Positions 44,203-63,375 of a stretch of DNA of 64,000 nt are shown piece by piece (position 1 is the first letter of the stretch; every line of letters begins with the position of its first letter). Under the pieces are notes generated by a model. That model was not told the origin of the DNA, ran no database searches, and saw only the letters and a list, made by a program, of their open reading frames with translations. Position numbers and translations under genes: made by a program. Source of the DNA: Myxococcus hansupus (lineage in GTDB: Bacteria; Myxococcota; Myxococcia; Myxococcales; Myxococcaceae); the NCBI RefSeq assembly GCF_000280925.3, contig NZ_CP012109.1, forward strand, positions 3,182,501-3,246,500, written 5' to 3'.

Positions 44203-45987
44203 TCAGGTCAGGTGCGGCGGCCGCTGCTCCGTCTTCGCGCGGACGAGCGCCGCTTGCGCGCGGGCCAGGGTGCCCTGGGGATCTTCCTCACCCTCGACCG
44301 TGACGGCGGCCGTCACCAGTGGGGGGCTTCCGGCGGTGTCGTGGAGCCGTTGACGAAGCGTCTCCGCCTGCGCGGCATCCACGCCGGGGAGCGCCAGCAG
44401 GAATGCGCCGCCTTCCCACCGCACCGCGAAGCCCGAGGGTGCCCCCAAGGCCTCCAGGATGCGCGCGCCGTCGCGCAGCGCGGCGTCACCCGCGTCGAAG
44501 CCCTGCGCCGCGTTGATGCGGCTCAGTCCGGCGAGGTCGGCCAGCAGCACGCTGAAGGGCACACCGCTGCGGCGGCATCGGCCAATCTCACGCAGCACGC
44601 GCTCCTCGCCCTCGCGCCGCGTGTCCAGGCCCGTCAGCGCGTCCACCCGGACCTGGCGCTCTCGCTCCTCGCGCGAGGTGCGGGCGTTGCCCAGGTCGGA
44701 GAGCGTCAGCATCTGCGCCACGCCGCCGGGGATGGGGAAGGGCCTGGCCACCCAGCGCAGCCGCCGGGGCTGGGGCCGCTCCAGCGCGAGTGACAAACGG
44801 AGACCCCGGGAGGACTCCGCGGCCAGGTCGAGCTGCCGCAGCGTGCCCGCCGGGTCGGCGGTGAGGCCCGCCACGTGTTGGCAGAAGGCCTCGAACGTCA
44901 TGCCCGGGAACGGCGTGGCGGGAAGTCCCAGCAGCTCCGTCAACGCGGCGTTGCTCGCGTGGGGCCTCCGTCCGGGCGCCACCAGCAGGGCGGGCACGTC
45001 CAGGGCCTGCACCGCTTCGCGCAGCAGCGACAGGGCCGTGGCTTCGGAGAGGCCGGGCTCGGCCTGGGCCTTCGCGGCGGCCAGCTTCGCCCGGCCCCGT
45101 TGCTCCAGGTCCTCGGCCACGCGGTGGGCGAGCTCCCGCAGGGCGGCCAGGTCCTCCGCGCCGAGCACGAGCGGACGCGTGTCGATGACGCACAGCGAGC
45201 CCAGCACCTCGCCCGTGGAGGTCTGGAGGGGCGCGCCCGCGTAGCTCCCCACGATGCCGTCGCGGACCAGCGGGTTGTCCCGGAAGTAGGGGTGGCGCCG
45301 GGCATCGGGCACCACCAGGGGCTCGCGGCCCTGCACCACGTGGTGGCAGAAGGCCCAGTCGCGCGGTGTGCCCCGGTCCTTCGCGAGCGAAGGCGGCAGG
45401 CCCACGTGGGCCTTGAACCACTGCCGCTCGCCCAGCACCAGCGTCAGCAGGGCCACGGGGACGCCGAACGCCTGCGCCACCTCCGTGACGAGCTGCTGGA
45501 GCTCGGCCTCGGGCGGCCCGTCGTCCACCAGCCGCATGGCGGCGATGCTCGCCAGCCGCTGCCGTTCCTGTTCGGCGGTGGGCTCTTCCAGGAGCGGCTG
45601 GGACGCGAGCTGTCCGCCGAGGACCCGCCGCAGCGTGTCCCGCATCAACTCCGCCGAGGCCCGGCGGCTGAGCAGCGCGTGAATGCCCAGCGTGTCCTTG
45701 AGCTGCCACGCACGCACGCGCAGCTCGTCGAAGGCCGTCACCACCACCACCTGCGTGTCCGCGGCGTCCTTCTGTTCGCGGAGCCACGTCAGCAGCGCGA
45801 AGCCATCCACGCGGGGCAGCGCCAGGTCCGTGACGAGCAGCAGGGGCGCGCCGCGCTGGCGCATCGTCTCCTCGGCCTCGGCGCCATCCCGGGCGACGAC
45901 GCCCTCGAGCCCTTCCTCGACGACGAGGGACAACAGACCTGCGGCTCGCTGGGGATCGGGCTCGGCGATGAGGGCGTAGCGGACCAT
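44203..45987 (-). CDS. REC-GAF-PAS-GGDEF-like protein with degenerate GGDEF
   Basis: 594 residues. Receiver at the start (ALIAEPDPQRAAGLL; phospho-Asp in LLVTDLALPRVDG); GAF domain about 155-310 (ALLTLVLGERQWFKAHVG; CHHVVQGREPLVVPDARRHPYF); a PAS-like region about 320-430; and a diguanylate-cyclase fold from DALTGLDTRREGEERV. The signature that should read GGDEF is EGGAF (in VRWEGGAFLLALPG), lacking the catalytic acidic residues. So it is unlikely to make cyclic di-GMP and may act as a signal sensor or scaffold. Confidence 0.85.
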   Translation of the reverse strand: MVRYALIAEPDPQRAAGLLSLVVEEGLEGVVARDGAEAEETMRQRGAPLLLVTDLALPRVDGFALLTWLREQKDAADTQVVVVTAFDELRVRAWQLKDTLGIHALLSRRASAELMRDTLRRVLGGQLASQPLLEEPTAEQERQRLASIAAMRLVDDGPPEAELQQLVTEVAQAFGVPVALLTLVLGERQWFKAHVGLPPSLAKDRGTPRDWAFCHHVVQGREPLVVPDARRHPYFRDNPLVRDGIVGSYAGAPLQTSTGEVLGSLCVIDTRPLVLGAEDLAALRELAHRVAEDLEQRGRAKLAAAKAQAEPGLSEATALSLLREAVQALDVPALLVAPGRRPHASNAALTELLGLPATPFPGMTFEAFCQHVAGLTADPAGTLRQLDLAAESSRGLRLSLALERPQPRRLRWVARPFPIPGGVAQMLTLSDLGNARTSREERERQVRVDALTGLDTRREGEERVLREIGRCRRSGVPFSVLLADLAGLSRINAAQGFDAGDAALRDGARILEALGAPSGFAVRWEGGAFLLALPGVDAAQAETLRQRLHDTAGSPPLVTAAVTVEGEEDPQGTLARAQAALVRAKTEQRPPHLT

Positions 45988-46053
45988 GGAGGAGGCTGGG
46001 ATGCTGCCACGGTTGTCCGTGGGCTCAAGGCTTCGCGTGGAGGCGATGTTCGG

Positions 46054-47511
46054 CTAGTCCTGGCGCATCGCGTCGGTGCGAGCGGGAGGGGCCTCTCGCG
46101 ACGCGGGGGCGGGCTCCACCGAGGCCTGGGGGTAGCGGATGAAGAGCCGGCGCAGGGCCCCGCGCTGCCGCCCCAGCTCCTCGGCGCGCGAGGCCGCGTC
46201 CACCAGCAGTACCCACGCCAGCCCCACCCAGGCGGGGACCAGCGGGATGAGCCAGCCCGGGTCCGCCGCCAGCCACGCCACCAGCGCGGTGTGCACCGCC
46301 GTCAGGGCCAGCGCGCTCCGGAGCACGGCGCCCAGCGTGCGCGCCCGCCGGCAGAGCAGCACGAAGCCGAGGAGCACCGCCGCGGTCTCCAGCACGCCCA
46401 GCAGCGCGACCCAGCCCGACGAGCGCATCAGCCGCCCCGAGCGCAGGTTGTCCAAGGCGAAGGCGTGAATCTCCACGCCGGGCACCGCCACCTGACCGGG
46501 GAGCGTGCTTTGTCCGTGCAGCCCCGTCGCGGTGACGCCCACGAAGACCGTCTTGTCCCGCAGCGCCAGGTCCAGTCCCACCGAGCGAGGGTCCGAGTGC
46601 AGCACGTCCGCCAGGCTCAGCCGGGGCAGCCAGTTGGGGGCGGGGAGGCGCATCAACGGCGCGCCGTGGTCCACGGCGGCGAACGCGCGCAGGGGCTCGG
46701 CCCGTTCGGGCGACAGGTGCAGCGCGGTGGCCAGCGCCAGGGAAGGCCAGGACTGGCCCTTCACGCCCACCGCGTAGGGATAGCGGCGGATGACGCCGTC
46801 GCCGTCCACGAGCATGTTCAGCGTGCCGCTGCCCCGCGCCGCCATTCGCAGCGGAGCGATGCTGCCCGCCACCTCCTGCGCCTGGAGCCGCAGCGCCTGG
46901 GCTGGCAGGGCCAGGGGCGTGCCGAGCGCGCCATCCTCCAGCGGCTGCATCACCGGGACATCGTGGGTGAGGGCGGCGGCGCCCAGGATGATTCCGTGTC
47001 CCTCCGAGAGGGCCTCCGCGAGCCGGGCGTCGCCGTCCCGGGTCCGCAGCCGCGCCTCCAGGTCCTCCGCCAGCGCCGCGCCCGCGGGTTGCTCCATCAA
47101 CCCCGAACGTTGGAGCGCCGTCAGGATGTCCTCGCCCAGCTCCAGCGCGTCGCGCGGACCGGGCTGGTCGAAGACGACGTCCACCGCCACGGCGGCCGGA
47201 CGCTGCGCGGCGAGTGCATGGAACACGCTGGCCCACGTCGCGCGAGACAGCGGCCACCGCTCGCCCAGGGACGCGAGCGCGCGGTCATCCACCTCCACCA
47301 GCACCAGGTCCTCGCTGGGAGGCACGGCGGGGAGCAGCCGACTCACCGCCTGGTCGTAGAGTGAGCGCTCGAGGAAGCCCGGCGCGCCGCCCTGGACCGC
47401 CGTCACCACCGCCAGCGCGATGCCCACGCACGCGCCCTGCCACCGCGACAAGGCGGGTGAGGGCAGACGGCGGGGGTCGCGTCGGCTGGGCTCGGCGGGG
47501 TGGGAGTCCAT
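46054..47511 (-). CDS. CHASE2-domain membrane protein without an output domain
   Basis: 485 residues. One membrane span near residue 30, then a large extracytoplasmic CHASE2 sensor: LVLVEVDDRALASLGERWPLSRATWASV, PAAVAVDVVFDQPG, RYPYAVGVKGQSWPSLAL, DKTVFVGVTATGLHGQSTLPG. At least three C-terminal spans follow (WVALLGVLETAAVLLGFVLLC and after). CHASE2 normally feeds a cyclase or kinase; here only a 45-residue basic tail follows the spans, so output must be by a partner. It lies between the GGDEF-like gene and the FecR gene on the same strand. Confidence 0.85.
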   Translation of the reverse strand: MDSHPAEPSRRDPRRLPSPALSRWQGACVGIALAVVTAVQGGAPGFLERSLYDQAVSRLLPAVPPSEDLVLVEVDDRALASLGERWPLSRATWASVFHALAAQRPAAVAVDVVFDQPGPRDALELGEDILTALQRSGLMEQPAGAALAEDLEARLRTRDGDARLAEALSEGHGIILGAAALTHDVPVMQPLEDGALGTPLALPAQALRLQAQEVAGSIAPLRMAARGSGTLNMLVDGDGVIRRYPYAVGVKGQSWPSLALATALHLSPERAEPLRAFAAVDHGAPLMRLPAPNWLPRLSLADVLHSDPRSVGLDLALRDKTVFVGVTATGLHGQSTLPGQVAVPGVEIHAFALDNLRSGRLMRSSGWVALLGVLETAAVLLGFVLLCRRARTLGAVLRSALALTAVHTALVAWLAADPGWLIPLVPAWVGLAWVLLVDAASRAEELGRQRGALRRLFIRYPQASVEPAPASREAPPARTDAMRQD

Positions 47512-47583
47512 GGGCGGGGTCCCGCTGGGACGCGGGGCCCGGCCATCATGCGTGCCCGGATGGGCCCGCGCAATGCAGCAGTC

Positions 47584-48749
47584 TCAGGGCTGGACGTCGA
47601 AGGTGTAGATCTTCGAGGGGAAACCCACGAAGCCATCGGCGTCCACGGCCACCACCCGCCAGAACCACTTGCCCTGACGAGGTCCGGGGACCGCCAGCTC
47701 GGCGCCAGACGTGTCATACGTCTGCACGTCCGTGATGAAGTCCGCCGTGCGCGCCAGTTGGACCCGGTACGTCGACGCGCCTTCGAGCGGCCGCCAGGTG
47801 ACCTTCGGCACGGCCTGGAACGAACCGCCGCGAGGCCCCACCAGCGTGGGCGCCGCGAGCAGCGGACGCGGAGGCTCGGGCGGTGAGCCCAGCTTCGCGC
47901 GGGAGCCCTGGCCGCCCGCGACTTCGACCTCCGCTTGCGCCGCGTTCAACGCCACCTTGCCTTCGAGCGTCTCCAGTCGGCTGGTGCCGTCGTCCTGGGT
48001 GGACACGCGGAAGCGCGTCCCTCGCACGCCTGCCACCGCGCCGCGGGTGCGGACCTCGAAGATGGAGCCCATGCCACCGGGCGCCGCGTCCGTCTCGACG
48101 GTGCCCCGCAGCAGGTCCAACTGCACCTTGCGCTGGAGGTTGGCCGTCAGCTCGATGGTGCCGACCTTGATGAGGCTGTCCGGCACCACGCGCACCACGC
48201 TGCCGTCCGCCAGGGCCAGCTCGGCCTGGGCGTTCGCGCCGGTGCGCAGCAGCTCCCCGGGATAGAGCGAGTCGCCCGCCGCCCTGGGGCTGAGCTGCGC
48301 CTCCGTGGCGCCCGCGTCGACCGCGCCGCTGGCCGCGCGCACCCGGGCCACCGCGGGCTGCGCCGGGCGTTCCACGTACGCGAGCTGGAGCTGTGACGGC
48401 TCACCCTCCACCGAGGCGGGGGCCACGGCCGACACGCGGGTGCGTGGCACGCCCGCGGCCACCAGGACCTCCGCCGCGCGCTTCGCCGTGGCCAGTCCCC
48501 GGCCGTCCAGCCGGTCCGCGTCGGGGAGCTTCGCCGCCACCGTCACCGAGCGGATGGCGGGACGCGCCAGCACGGCCTCCGCGACATGTTTGAGGCACGC
48601 CTCCGTCTCCGGGCCCTGTGGGGCCAGCGTCCGGCCAAACACCATCCGTCCACTTTCGAAGCGCAGCCCGCCACACGGCGCGGGTGCCGGTGCGGCGAGC
48701 GCGGGTGCACCCGCCAGGAGCACCGCCATCATCCAAGGGGCTGTCCGCA

Positions 48750-48750
<1 letters not shown>
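47584..48750 (-). CDS. FecR-domain periplasmic protein
   Basis: 388 residues. Signal peptide (MMAVLLAGAPALAAPA), an OmpA-like peptidoglycan-binding-type fold to about residue 135 (RTLAPQGPETEACLKHVAEAVL; DGRGLATAKRAAEVLVAAGV), then a FecR domain (GELLRTGANAQAELALADGS; EVRTRGAVAGVRGTRFRVS; LETLEGKVAL). It ends in an Ig-like module. Its ATG overlaps the stop of the OmpA gene (TGATG). FecR-OmpA-CHASE2 neighbours suggest an envelope sensing or structural unit. Confidence 0.83.
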
Positions 48751-50561
<1,811 letters not shown>

Positions 50562-50683
50562 GGCAGGTCGAGGCTGGGACGGGCCCCGGTAGGAGCCGCG
50601 AAGGTTGGCACCGGCGGATGGCCGACTCAAGAAACGATGAGCCAATCCATCCGCCGGTATCGAGACGGTGGAAGAAGGTGGCC

Positions 50684-58960
<8,277 letters not shown>

Positions 58961-59135
58961 GGGGGTACCCGGGCGAATGGAAGGAGAGGTCGAGCGAGGG
59001 GAGTCGGAGGCCACCCGGAACGCCGTGTCTGGGCTCAGGGATTCACGGGGGGGCGTGAAATCCCTGCCAGACGGCTGGCGCCGGGAGGATGGCTCGGTGG
59101 GGGAGAGGGCTCGCTCAGTCACTGCGGTGTTCAAG

Positions 59136-59151
59136 AGCAACCACGGTGCCA
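59136..59151 (-). promoter_or_regulatory. Sigma-54 (-24/-12) promoter of the giant surface protein gene
   Basis: On the minus strand this reads TGGCACCGTGGTTGCT: TGGCAC at -24 and TTGCT at -12 with the exact 5-base spacing, a near-perfect match to the sigma-54 consensus. Transcription would start near 59125. The 34-bp element lies 73 bases upstream, in the usual place for an activator site. Confidence 0.8.
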
Positions 59152-59223
59152 CCTTGAATGGGCATCCTCGAGGCCGATTTGTCTGTGTTTGAAGCGGTTC
59201 TGGAACAGCGCGGCGTCACGGTT

Positions 59224-59257
59224 GTCCAGACACTGGATCTGGTTTCTGGAATCCGGA
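59224..59257. promoter_or_regulatory. Upstream element, copy 1 (candidate NtrC-type activator site)
   Basis: 34 bp matching copy 2 (59881-59914) at 29 of 34 positions with no gaps. The inner part TCTGGTTTCTGGAATCCGGA is an imperfect dyad (7 of 10 pairs). It stands 73 bases upstream of the giant gene's -24/-12 promoter. Similarity to copy 2 ends sharply outside the 34 bp, which argues for a selected site and not a random duplication. Confidence 0.65.
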
Positions 59258-59389
59258 AACGCAGGGACGCTGCGAAGGGAGCCTGCGTCACGACGAAAGT
59301 CTGGAGTTGCTGTTCTGAATCTTGATTGTCTATGCGATGCGTCGTCTCGCGGAGCCTCAGTGGACTCGTACGCGGAGCGCGGGCACGGC

Positions 59390-59776
59390 TCAGGTGGCCA
59401 GGGACATGGCGCCCAGCAGCCGGGACACGTGCTCGGCGAGCGCGGGCAGCGGCTGCGGCTTGGGGAGCACCAGGTCCACCCCCAGGGATTGGGCGCGGTC
59501 GGTGAGCTCCTGGGTGGCGAACGCCGTCAGCAGCATCATCCGCGTCTGGGGCGCGAAGCGGCGCACGAAGTCCGCCAGCATCAGCCCTTCCTCGGACAGC
59601 GTGCCGCTCAGGCGCAGGTCGGTGATGACCAGGTCGTAGCGGCCCGTCGTAATCAGGTTCAGCGCTTCGTCCAGCGCTCCGGCGGAGTCCACGCGGTAGC
59701 CGGCCCCGGAGAAGAACTGGCCCAACACCCAGCAGAGGGAAGACTCGTCGTCGACGATCAGGATGTTCTGGGCCAC
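59390..59776 (-). CDS. Single-domain response regulator
   Basis: 128 residues from the GTG at 59776 (VAQNILIVDDESS), chosen because a -24/-12 promoter lies just upstream and would start transcription only a few bases before it; an in-frame GTG at 59854 lies above that promoter. Receiver features are complete: VDDE, phospho-Asp in LVITDLRLSG, Thr in LLTAF, and Lys in LPKPQPLP. There is no output domain, so it works by protein contact or as a phosphate sink. It sits between the giant surface gene and the NtrC-type activator that may control both. Confidence 0.85.
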   Translation of the reverse strand: MAQNILIVDDESSLCWVLGQFFSGAGYRVDSAGALDEALNLITTGRYDLVITDLRLSGTLSEEGLMLADFVRRFAPQTRMMLLTAFATQELTDRAQSLGVDLVLPKPQPLPALAEHVSRLLGAMSLAT

Positions 59777-59791
59777 GGAGGTGGCCCCACC

Positions 59792-59807
59792 AGCAAACTC
59801 AAGGCCA
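59792..59807 (-). promoter_or_regulatory. Sigma-54 (-24/-12) promoter of the response regulator gene
   Basis: On the minus strand this reads TGGCCTTGAGTTTGCT: the invariant GG and GC are present with correct spacing (TGGCCT, 5 bases, TTGCT). The expected transcription start, near 59782, is just before the GTG at 59776, so the message may be nearly leaderless. Copy 2 of the 34-bp element lies 74 bases upstream. Confidence 0.65.
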
Positions 59808-59880
59808 GGAACCGGCTTGTCGTGGTTCCATGTAAATTCCGCCGCTTGCTCCACCCGTCCAGGCCGGATTCGCGCGCTGC

Positions 59881-59914
59881 GTCCAGGCTACGGATCCGGT
59901 TTCTGGAATCCGGA
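59881..59914. promoter_or_regulatory. Upstream element, copy 2 (candidate NtrC-type activator site)
   Basis: The second copy of the 34-bp element, with the inner dyad TCCGGTTTCTGGAATCCGGA pairing at 8 of 10 positions. It overlaps the stop and the last eight sense codons of the activator gene (59888-61255), so it must serve as both code and site. It lies 74 bases upstream of the response regulator's -24/-12 promoter. Confidence 0.65.
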
Positions 59915-61255
59915 CCGGTTGATGCCCAGGCGCTTGAGGCGTTCGTAGAGCGACGAGCGGGGGATGCCGAGCCGCGCGGCGGCGCGCTCCACGTGGCCAT
60001 GTTCGCGGCGCAGGACGCGCTCGATGTGGCGGCGCTCCAGCTCCTCGAGCGTGATGTCCTCGTCCACGTCGGCCGCGGCCTCGCCGGCGGTGGCCTCGAA
60101 GCGCAGGTCGCCCCGGGACAGCGGGCCGCCGCCGGACAGCAGCACGGCGCGCTCCAGCACGTTGCGCAGCTCGCGGATGTTGCCGGGCCAGGCGTAGCGG
60201 GTGAGGGCCGCGTCCGCGTCGGGCTGCAGGCCCACGGCGCCACGGCCGCGCGAGGCCCCCATCTCCGCGAGGAAGTGGTGCGCCAGCCCCACGATGTCCT
60301 CCGGCCGCTCGCGCAGGGGCGGGACGTGGAGGATGAGGGTGCTGACGCGGAAGTAGAGGTCGCTGCGGAAGCGCTTCTCGCGGGCGGCCGTGCCCAGGTC
60401 CTGATGCGTGGCGGCGATGAGGCGCACGTCCACGCGCCGATCTCTCACGTCGCCCAGGCGCCGGAAGCGCTTCTCCTCCAAGACCTTCAGCAGCTTGGGT
60501 TGGACGGCGGCGTCCATGTCGCCAATCTCGTCCAGGAAGAGGGTGCCCCGGTCGGCGACCTCCAGCAGGCCCTGCTTGGCGGCCACCGCGCCGGTGAAGG
60601 CGCCTTTCTCATGGCCGAACAGCTCCGAGTCGAGCAAATCCTTGGAGAGCGCCGCGCAGTTGAGGTCCACGAAGGGCGCGTCCTTGCGTGGCCCGCCTTC
60701 GTGCAGCCAGCGCGCGAGCACGCTCTTGCCGCTGCCCGTCTCGCCGGTGATGAGCACCGGGCTGTCGCTTTCGATGATGCGCTCGGCCTGCGCCTGGAGC
60801 GCGCGGATGGCGGCGCTGCTGCCCACGAAGGGGTCCACCGTGCCGCGCGCCGTGCGCGAGCGCTCCGCGAGCAACCGCTGCCGCTCACGCCGCTGCGCCA
60901 CCAGCCGGTCCAGGACGACCTTGAGGACGGCCAGCTCCACCGGCTTGGTGAGGAACTGCTCGGCGCCTTCCTTCACGGCCTGGACGGCCAGCTCGATGGA
61001 GCCATGCCCGGTGAGCACCACCAGGGGCACCGAGCCGTCGATTTCCTTCAGGCGCGGTAGCAGCTCCAGCGCGGTGCCGTCGGTGAGGCGGTAGTCCACC
61101 ACGGCGACGTCGGGGCGCGTGGTGCGGAACGCCTCCTGTGCCTCGGCGAGGCTGGTGGCCTCGTCCACGTCGAAGCCGTGGGCGGTGAGGAAGCCCCTCA
61201 TGCCCAGGCGGATGCCGGGCTCGTCGTCCACGAGGAGGATGCGGGTGCGCGTCAT
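59888..61255 (-). CDS. NtrC-family sigma-54 activator, partner of the adjacent kinase
   Basis: 455 residues from the ATG at 61255, which overlaps the kinase stop (ATGA). Receiver with ILLVDDEPGIRLGM and phospho-Asp in AVVDYRLTDG; AAA+ domain with GETGSGKSV near 173, GAFTGAV near 219 and LFLDEIGDM; C-terminal Fis-type helix-turn-helix (VERAAARLGIPRSSLYERLKRLGI). It is the likely activator of the two nearby sigma-54 promoters, because a shared 34-bp element precedes each at equal distance and one copy lies within its own 3' end. Confidence 0.94.
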   Translation of the reverse strand: MTRTRILLVDDEPGIRLGMRGFLTAHGFDVDEATSLAEAQEAFRTTRPDVAVVDYRLTDGTALELLPRLKEIDGSVPLVVLTGHGSIELAVQAVKEGAEQFLTKPVELAVLKVVLDRLVAQRRERQRLLAERSRTARGTVDPFVGSSAAIRALQAQAERIIESDSPVLITGETGSGKSVLARWLHEGGPRKDAPFVDLNCAALSKDLLDSELFGHEKGAFTGAVAAKQGLLEVADRGTLFLDEIGDMDAAVQPKLLKVLEEKRFRRLGDVRDRRVDVRLIAATHQDLGTAAREKRFRSDLYFRVSTLILHVPPLRERPEDIVGLAHHFLAEMGASRGRGAVGLQPDADAALTRYAWPGNIRELRNVLERAVLLSGGGPLSRGDLRFEATAGEAAADVDEDITLEELERRHIERVLRREHGHVERAAARLGIPRSSLYERLKRLGINRSGFQKPDP

Positions 61256-63375
61256 GAAGCCAGGGAGTCTACGTGTTGCGTTGCGTCGGGCGAAGAAACA
61301 GCCGGCAGCAGCAGCGTGACCTCCGCGCCGCCCTCCGGGTGATTGCCCAGGCGGATGACCCCCTGGTGCTCCTCCAGGATGCGCTGGACGATGGAGAGTC
61401 CCAGTCCCGTGCCGCCGCGCCGCTTGCTGAAGAAGGGCTCGAACACGTGGGGCAGGTCCTCCGCGCGGAAGCCCGGCCCGCCGTCGCGCACGGTGCATCG
61501 CACCCACGCGCGGCCTGTCTCCTCCACCTCCTCCGCGGACACGCGCACCGTGCTCCCAGCGGGGGAGTGCTGCACCGCGTTCTCCACCACGTTGCGGAAG
61601 ACGTGGAACAGGCGCCGGGCATCCATGCGCACCCGAGGCAGCGCGTCGGCCAGCGTCCGGTCCACCGACACGCCCGCGCGCTCGCTGGCCAGGGCGCACG
61701 CGGAGAGCGCATCCGCCACCACGGGGAGCACGGGCCCCTCCACCCACTCGCCCCGGGTGGGGCGGCCATATTCGAACAGCTCCTGGGTGAGGTGGTTGAG
61801 GCGCTTCACCTCGCCGCGCAAGACGTCGACGTAGGGCTTGAGCTCCGCGCGGGTGCCGAACGTCGCTTCCACGGCGTCCACCACGGCGGAGATGGAGAAG
61901 AGCGGGTTGCGGACTTCATGGGCCACGCCGGCGACGATGGCGCCCATGGCCGCCATTGTTTCGTTGCGGCGCAGGCTGGCTTGCAGCTCCAGCAGGCGCG
62001 TCACCTCGGTGGCCACCAGGATGATGCGGGAGTCCTCGCCGCCCGCTTCTTCCACCCAGGTGGCGGAGACCTCCCAGGTGCGGCGCGACAGCGGGTCTCC
62101 CAGCTCGCGGGTGGCGCTGGCGTGGGTGCGGCGCAGCTCATCCACCAACGGCAGCGCATGGGACCAGGGCGGGGCGCTGGCCGCGGTGAACAGGGGCTGT
62201 CCGGACGGGTCCACGCCGCCAAAGAGCGCGATGGCCGCGGCGTTGAGCCGTTGGACGGTGCCGTCGGGGCCCAGCACCATCAGCGGCGAGGACACGGCGT
62301 CGAAGGTGCGGCGCCACTCCTGCGCGGAGCGGCGGAAGCTGTCGTGCAGCCGCTGGCGCAGGTCGTCGGCGAGGCGCCGGTCGGTGATGTCGGTGACGAC
62401 GCAGCCCACGTGCAGCTCGCCCTGGGCGTCCAGCGCGGACGCGGCGGCGCGGCTTCGCACCCAGCGCACGCGGCCGTCGGCGCAGATGAGCCGGTGCTCC
62501 AGCTCCGCCTCGGCGCCCGGGGCCATGCTTTCGATGCTGGCGCGGTATCGGGCGCGGTCCTCGGGGTGGATCATCTCCGCCCACAGCGGCGGCGGCCCAC
62601 CATCCGGCGCGGGCCGCACGAACGCGGAGGCCGCGTAGCCGGTGGTCCGCTCGATGACCGGCGTGCAGTAGAAGTCGCGCAGCCGTCCCTCGCGGAGCTT
62701 GCCGCCCCAGAGGTAGTCCGGCAGCGAGCGCGTGAGCACGTCCAGCCGGCCTTCGTGCTCCTGCAGGCTCTCCTCGGCGCGCATGCGCTCGGTGAGCTCG
62801 GACAGGGCGGCGATGACGCCGAGCACCTCACCGTTCGCGCCGCACACGCGCAGGTAGCTGCCGAACCAGTAGCGGCTTTCGCCCGGCGCCGCGGGCGTCT
62901 CCACCTGGAGGAGCGTGTCCTGGATGGAGGTGCCCGTGTCGAGCGCGAGCTGGAGCCGCGGCGCGATGAGCCGTCCCAGGTCGGGCATCACCTCGGTGAC
63001 GTGCCGGCCCAGGTGGTGCTCCGCGGACAGGCCGTGCATCGCCGCCAGCGCGGTGTTGACATGCACGTACCTCAGCTCGCGGTCGAAGAAGGCGAAGCCC
63101 ACGGGCGTGACGTCCATCACCGCTTCGCGCAGGGCGCTCGCCTCATTCGCGCTGCGCAGCGCCGCGTCGCGGACCTGGTGCGCCCTGTTTCGGGCGCGCA
63201 GCAGCAGCCACGCCAGCGTGCCGCTGATGAGCAGCCCCACGGCCGCGGTGAGGAGGATGCGCGCGGGGGTGTTCGCGGCCCCGGAGTGGCTCCAGACCCC
63301 CTCGACCGCCGCGGAAAGAGTGGTGGCCACGAGGACGGCCAGCAGCAACTGTCGGCGAGAAGGGAACTCGTGCAT
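61252..63375 (-). CDS. Membrane sensor histidine kinase with several PAS domains
   Basis: 707 residues from the ATG at 63375; an in-frame ATG at 63438 would add 21 residues. Two spans (LLLAVLVATTLSAAVEGVW; ILLTAAVGLLISGTLAWLLL) enclose a short outer loop, so sensing may be mainly cytoplasmic. Three PAS-type domains follow (PVGFAFFDRELRYVHVN; a PAC ending GCVVTDITDRR; VSSPLMVLGPDGTVQRLN). The dimerisation box has GVAHEVRNPLFSI (phospho-His), and the ATPase domain has NVVENAVQHS, DGGPGF and GGTGLGLSIV. It overlaps the NtrC-type gene and should phosphorylate it. Confidence 0.93.
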   Translation of the reverse strand: MHEFPSRRQLLLAVLVATTLSAAVEGVWSHSGAANTPARILLTAAVGLLISGTLAWLLLRARNRAHQVRDAALRSANEASALREAVMDVTPVGFAFFDRELRYVHVNTALAAMHGLSAEHHLGRHVTEVMPDLGRLIAPRLQLALDTGTSIQDTLLQVETPAAPGESRYWFGSYLRVCGANGEVLGVIAALSELTERMRAEESLQEHEGRLDVLTRSLPDYLWGGKLREGRLRDFYCTPVIERTTGYAASAFVRPAPDGGPPPLWAEMIHPEDRARYRASIESMAPGAEAELEHRLICADGRVRWVRSRAAASALDAQGELHVGCVVTDITDRRLADDLRQRLHDSFRRSAQEWRRTFDAVSSPLMVLGPDGTVQRLNAAAIALFGGVDPSGQPLFTAASAPPWSHALPLVDELRRTHASATRELGDPLSRRTWEVSATWVEEAGGEDSRIILVATEVTRLLELQASLRRNETMAAMGAIVAGVAHEVRNPLFSISAVVDAVEATFGTRAELKPYVDVLRGEVKRLNHLTQELFEYGRPTRGEWVEGPVLPVVADALSACALASERAGVSVDRTLADALPRVRMDARRLFHVFRNVVENAVQHSPAGSTVRVSAEEVEETGRAWVRCTVRDGGPGFRAEDLPHVFEPFFSKRRGGTGLGLSIVQRILEEHQGVIRLGNHPEGGAEVTLLLPAVSSPDATQHVDSLAS

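Larger units (their letters stand above)
58961..59389. other. Intergenic region upstream of the giant gene
   Basis: 429 bases without a gene. It holds the -24/-12 promoter (59136-59151) and the 34-bp upstream element (59224-59257). About 165 bases between the expected transcription start and the start codon form a long leader, with no good ribosome site seen before the ATG. Confidence 0.6.

Noticed and set aside
59777-59854. Start of the response regulator at the upstream GTG (59854)
   Set aside because: The -24/-12 promoter lies within this stretch, so a transcript from it could not include that start; the GTG at 59776 begins a normal receiver domain.
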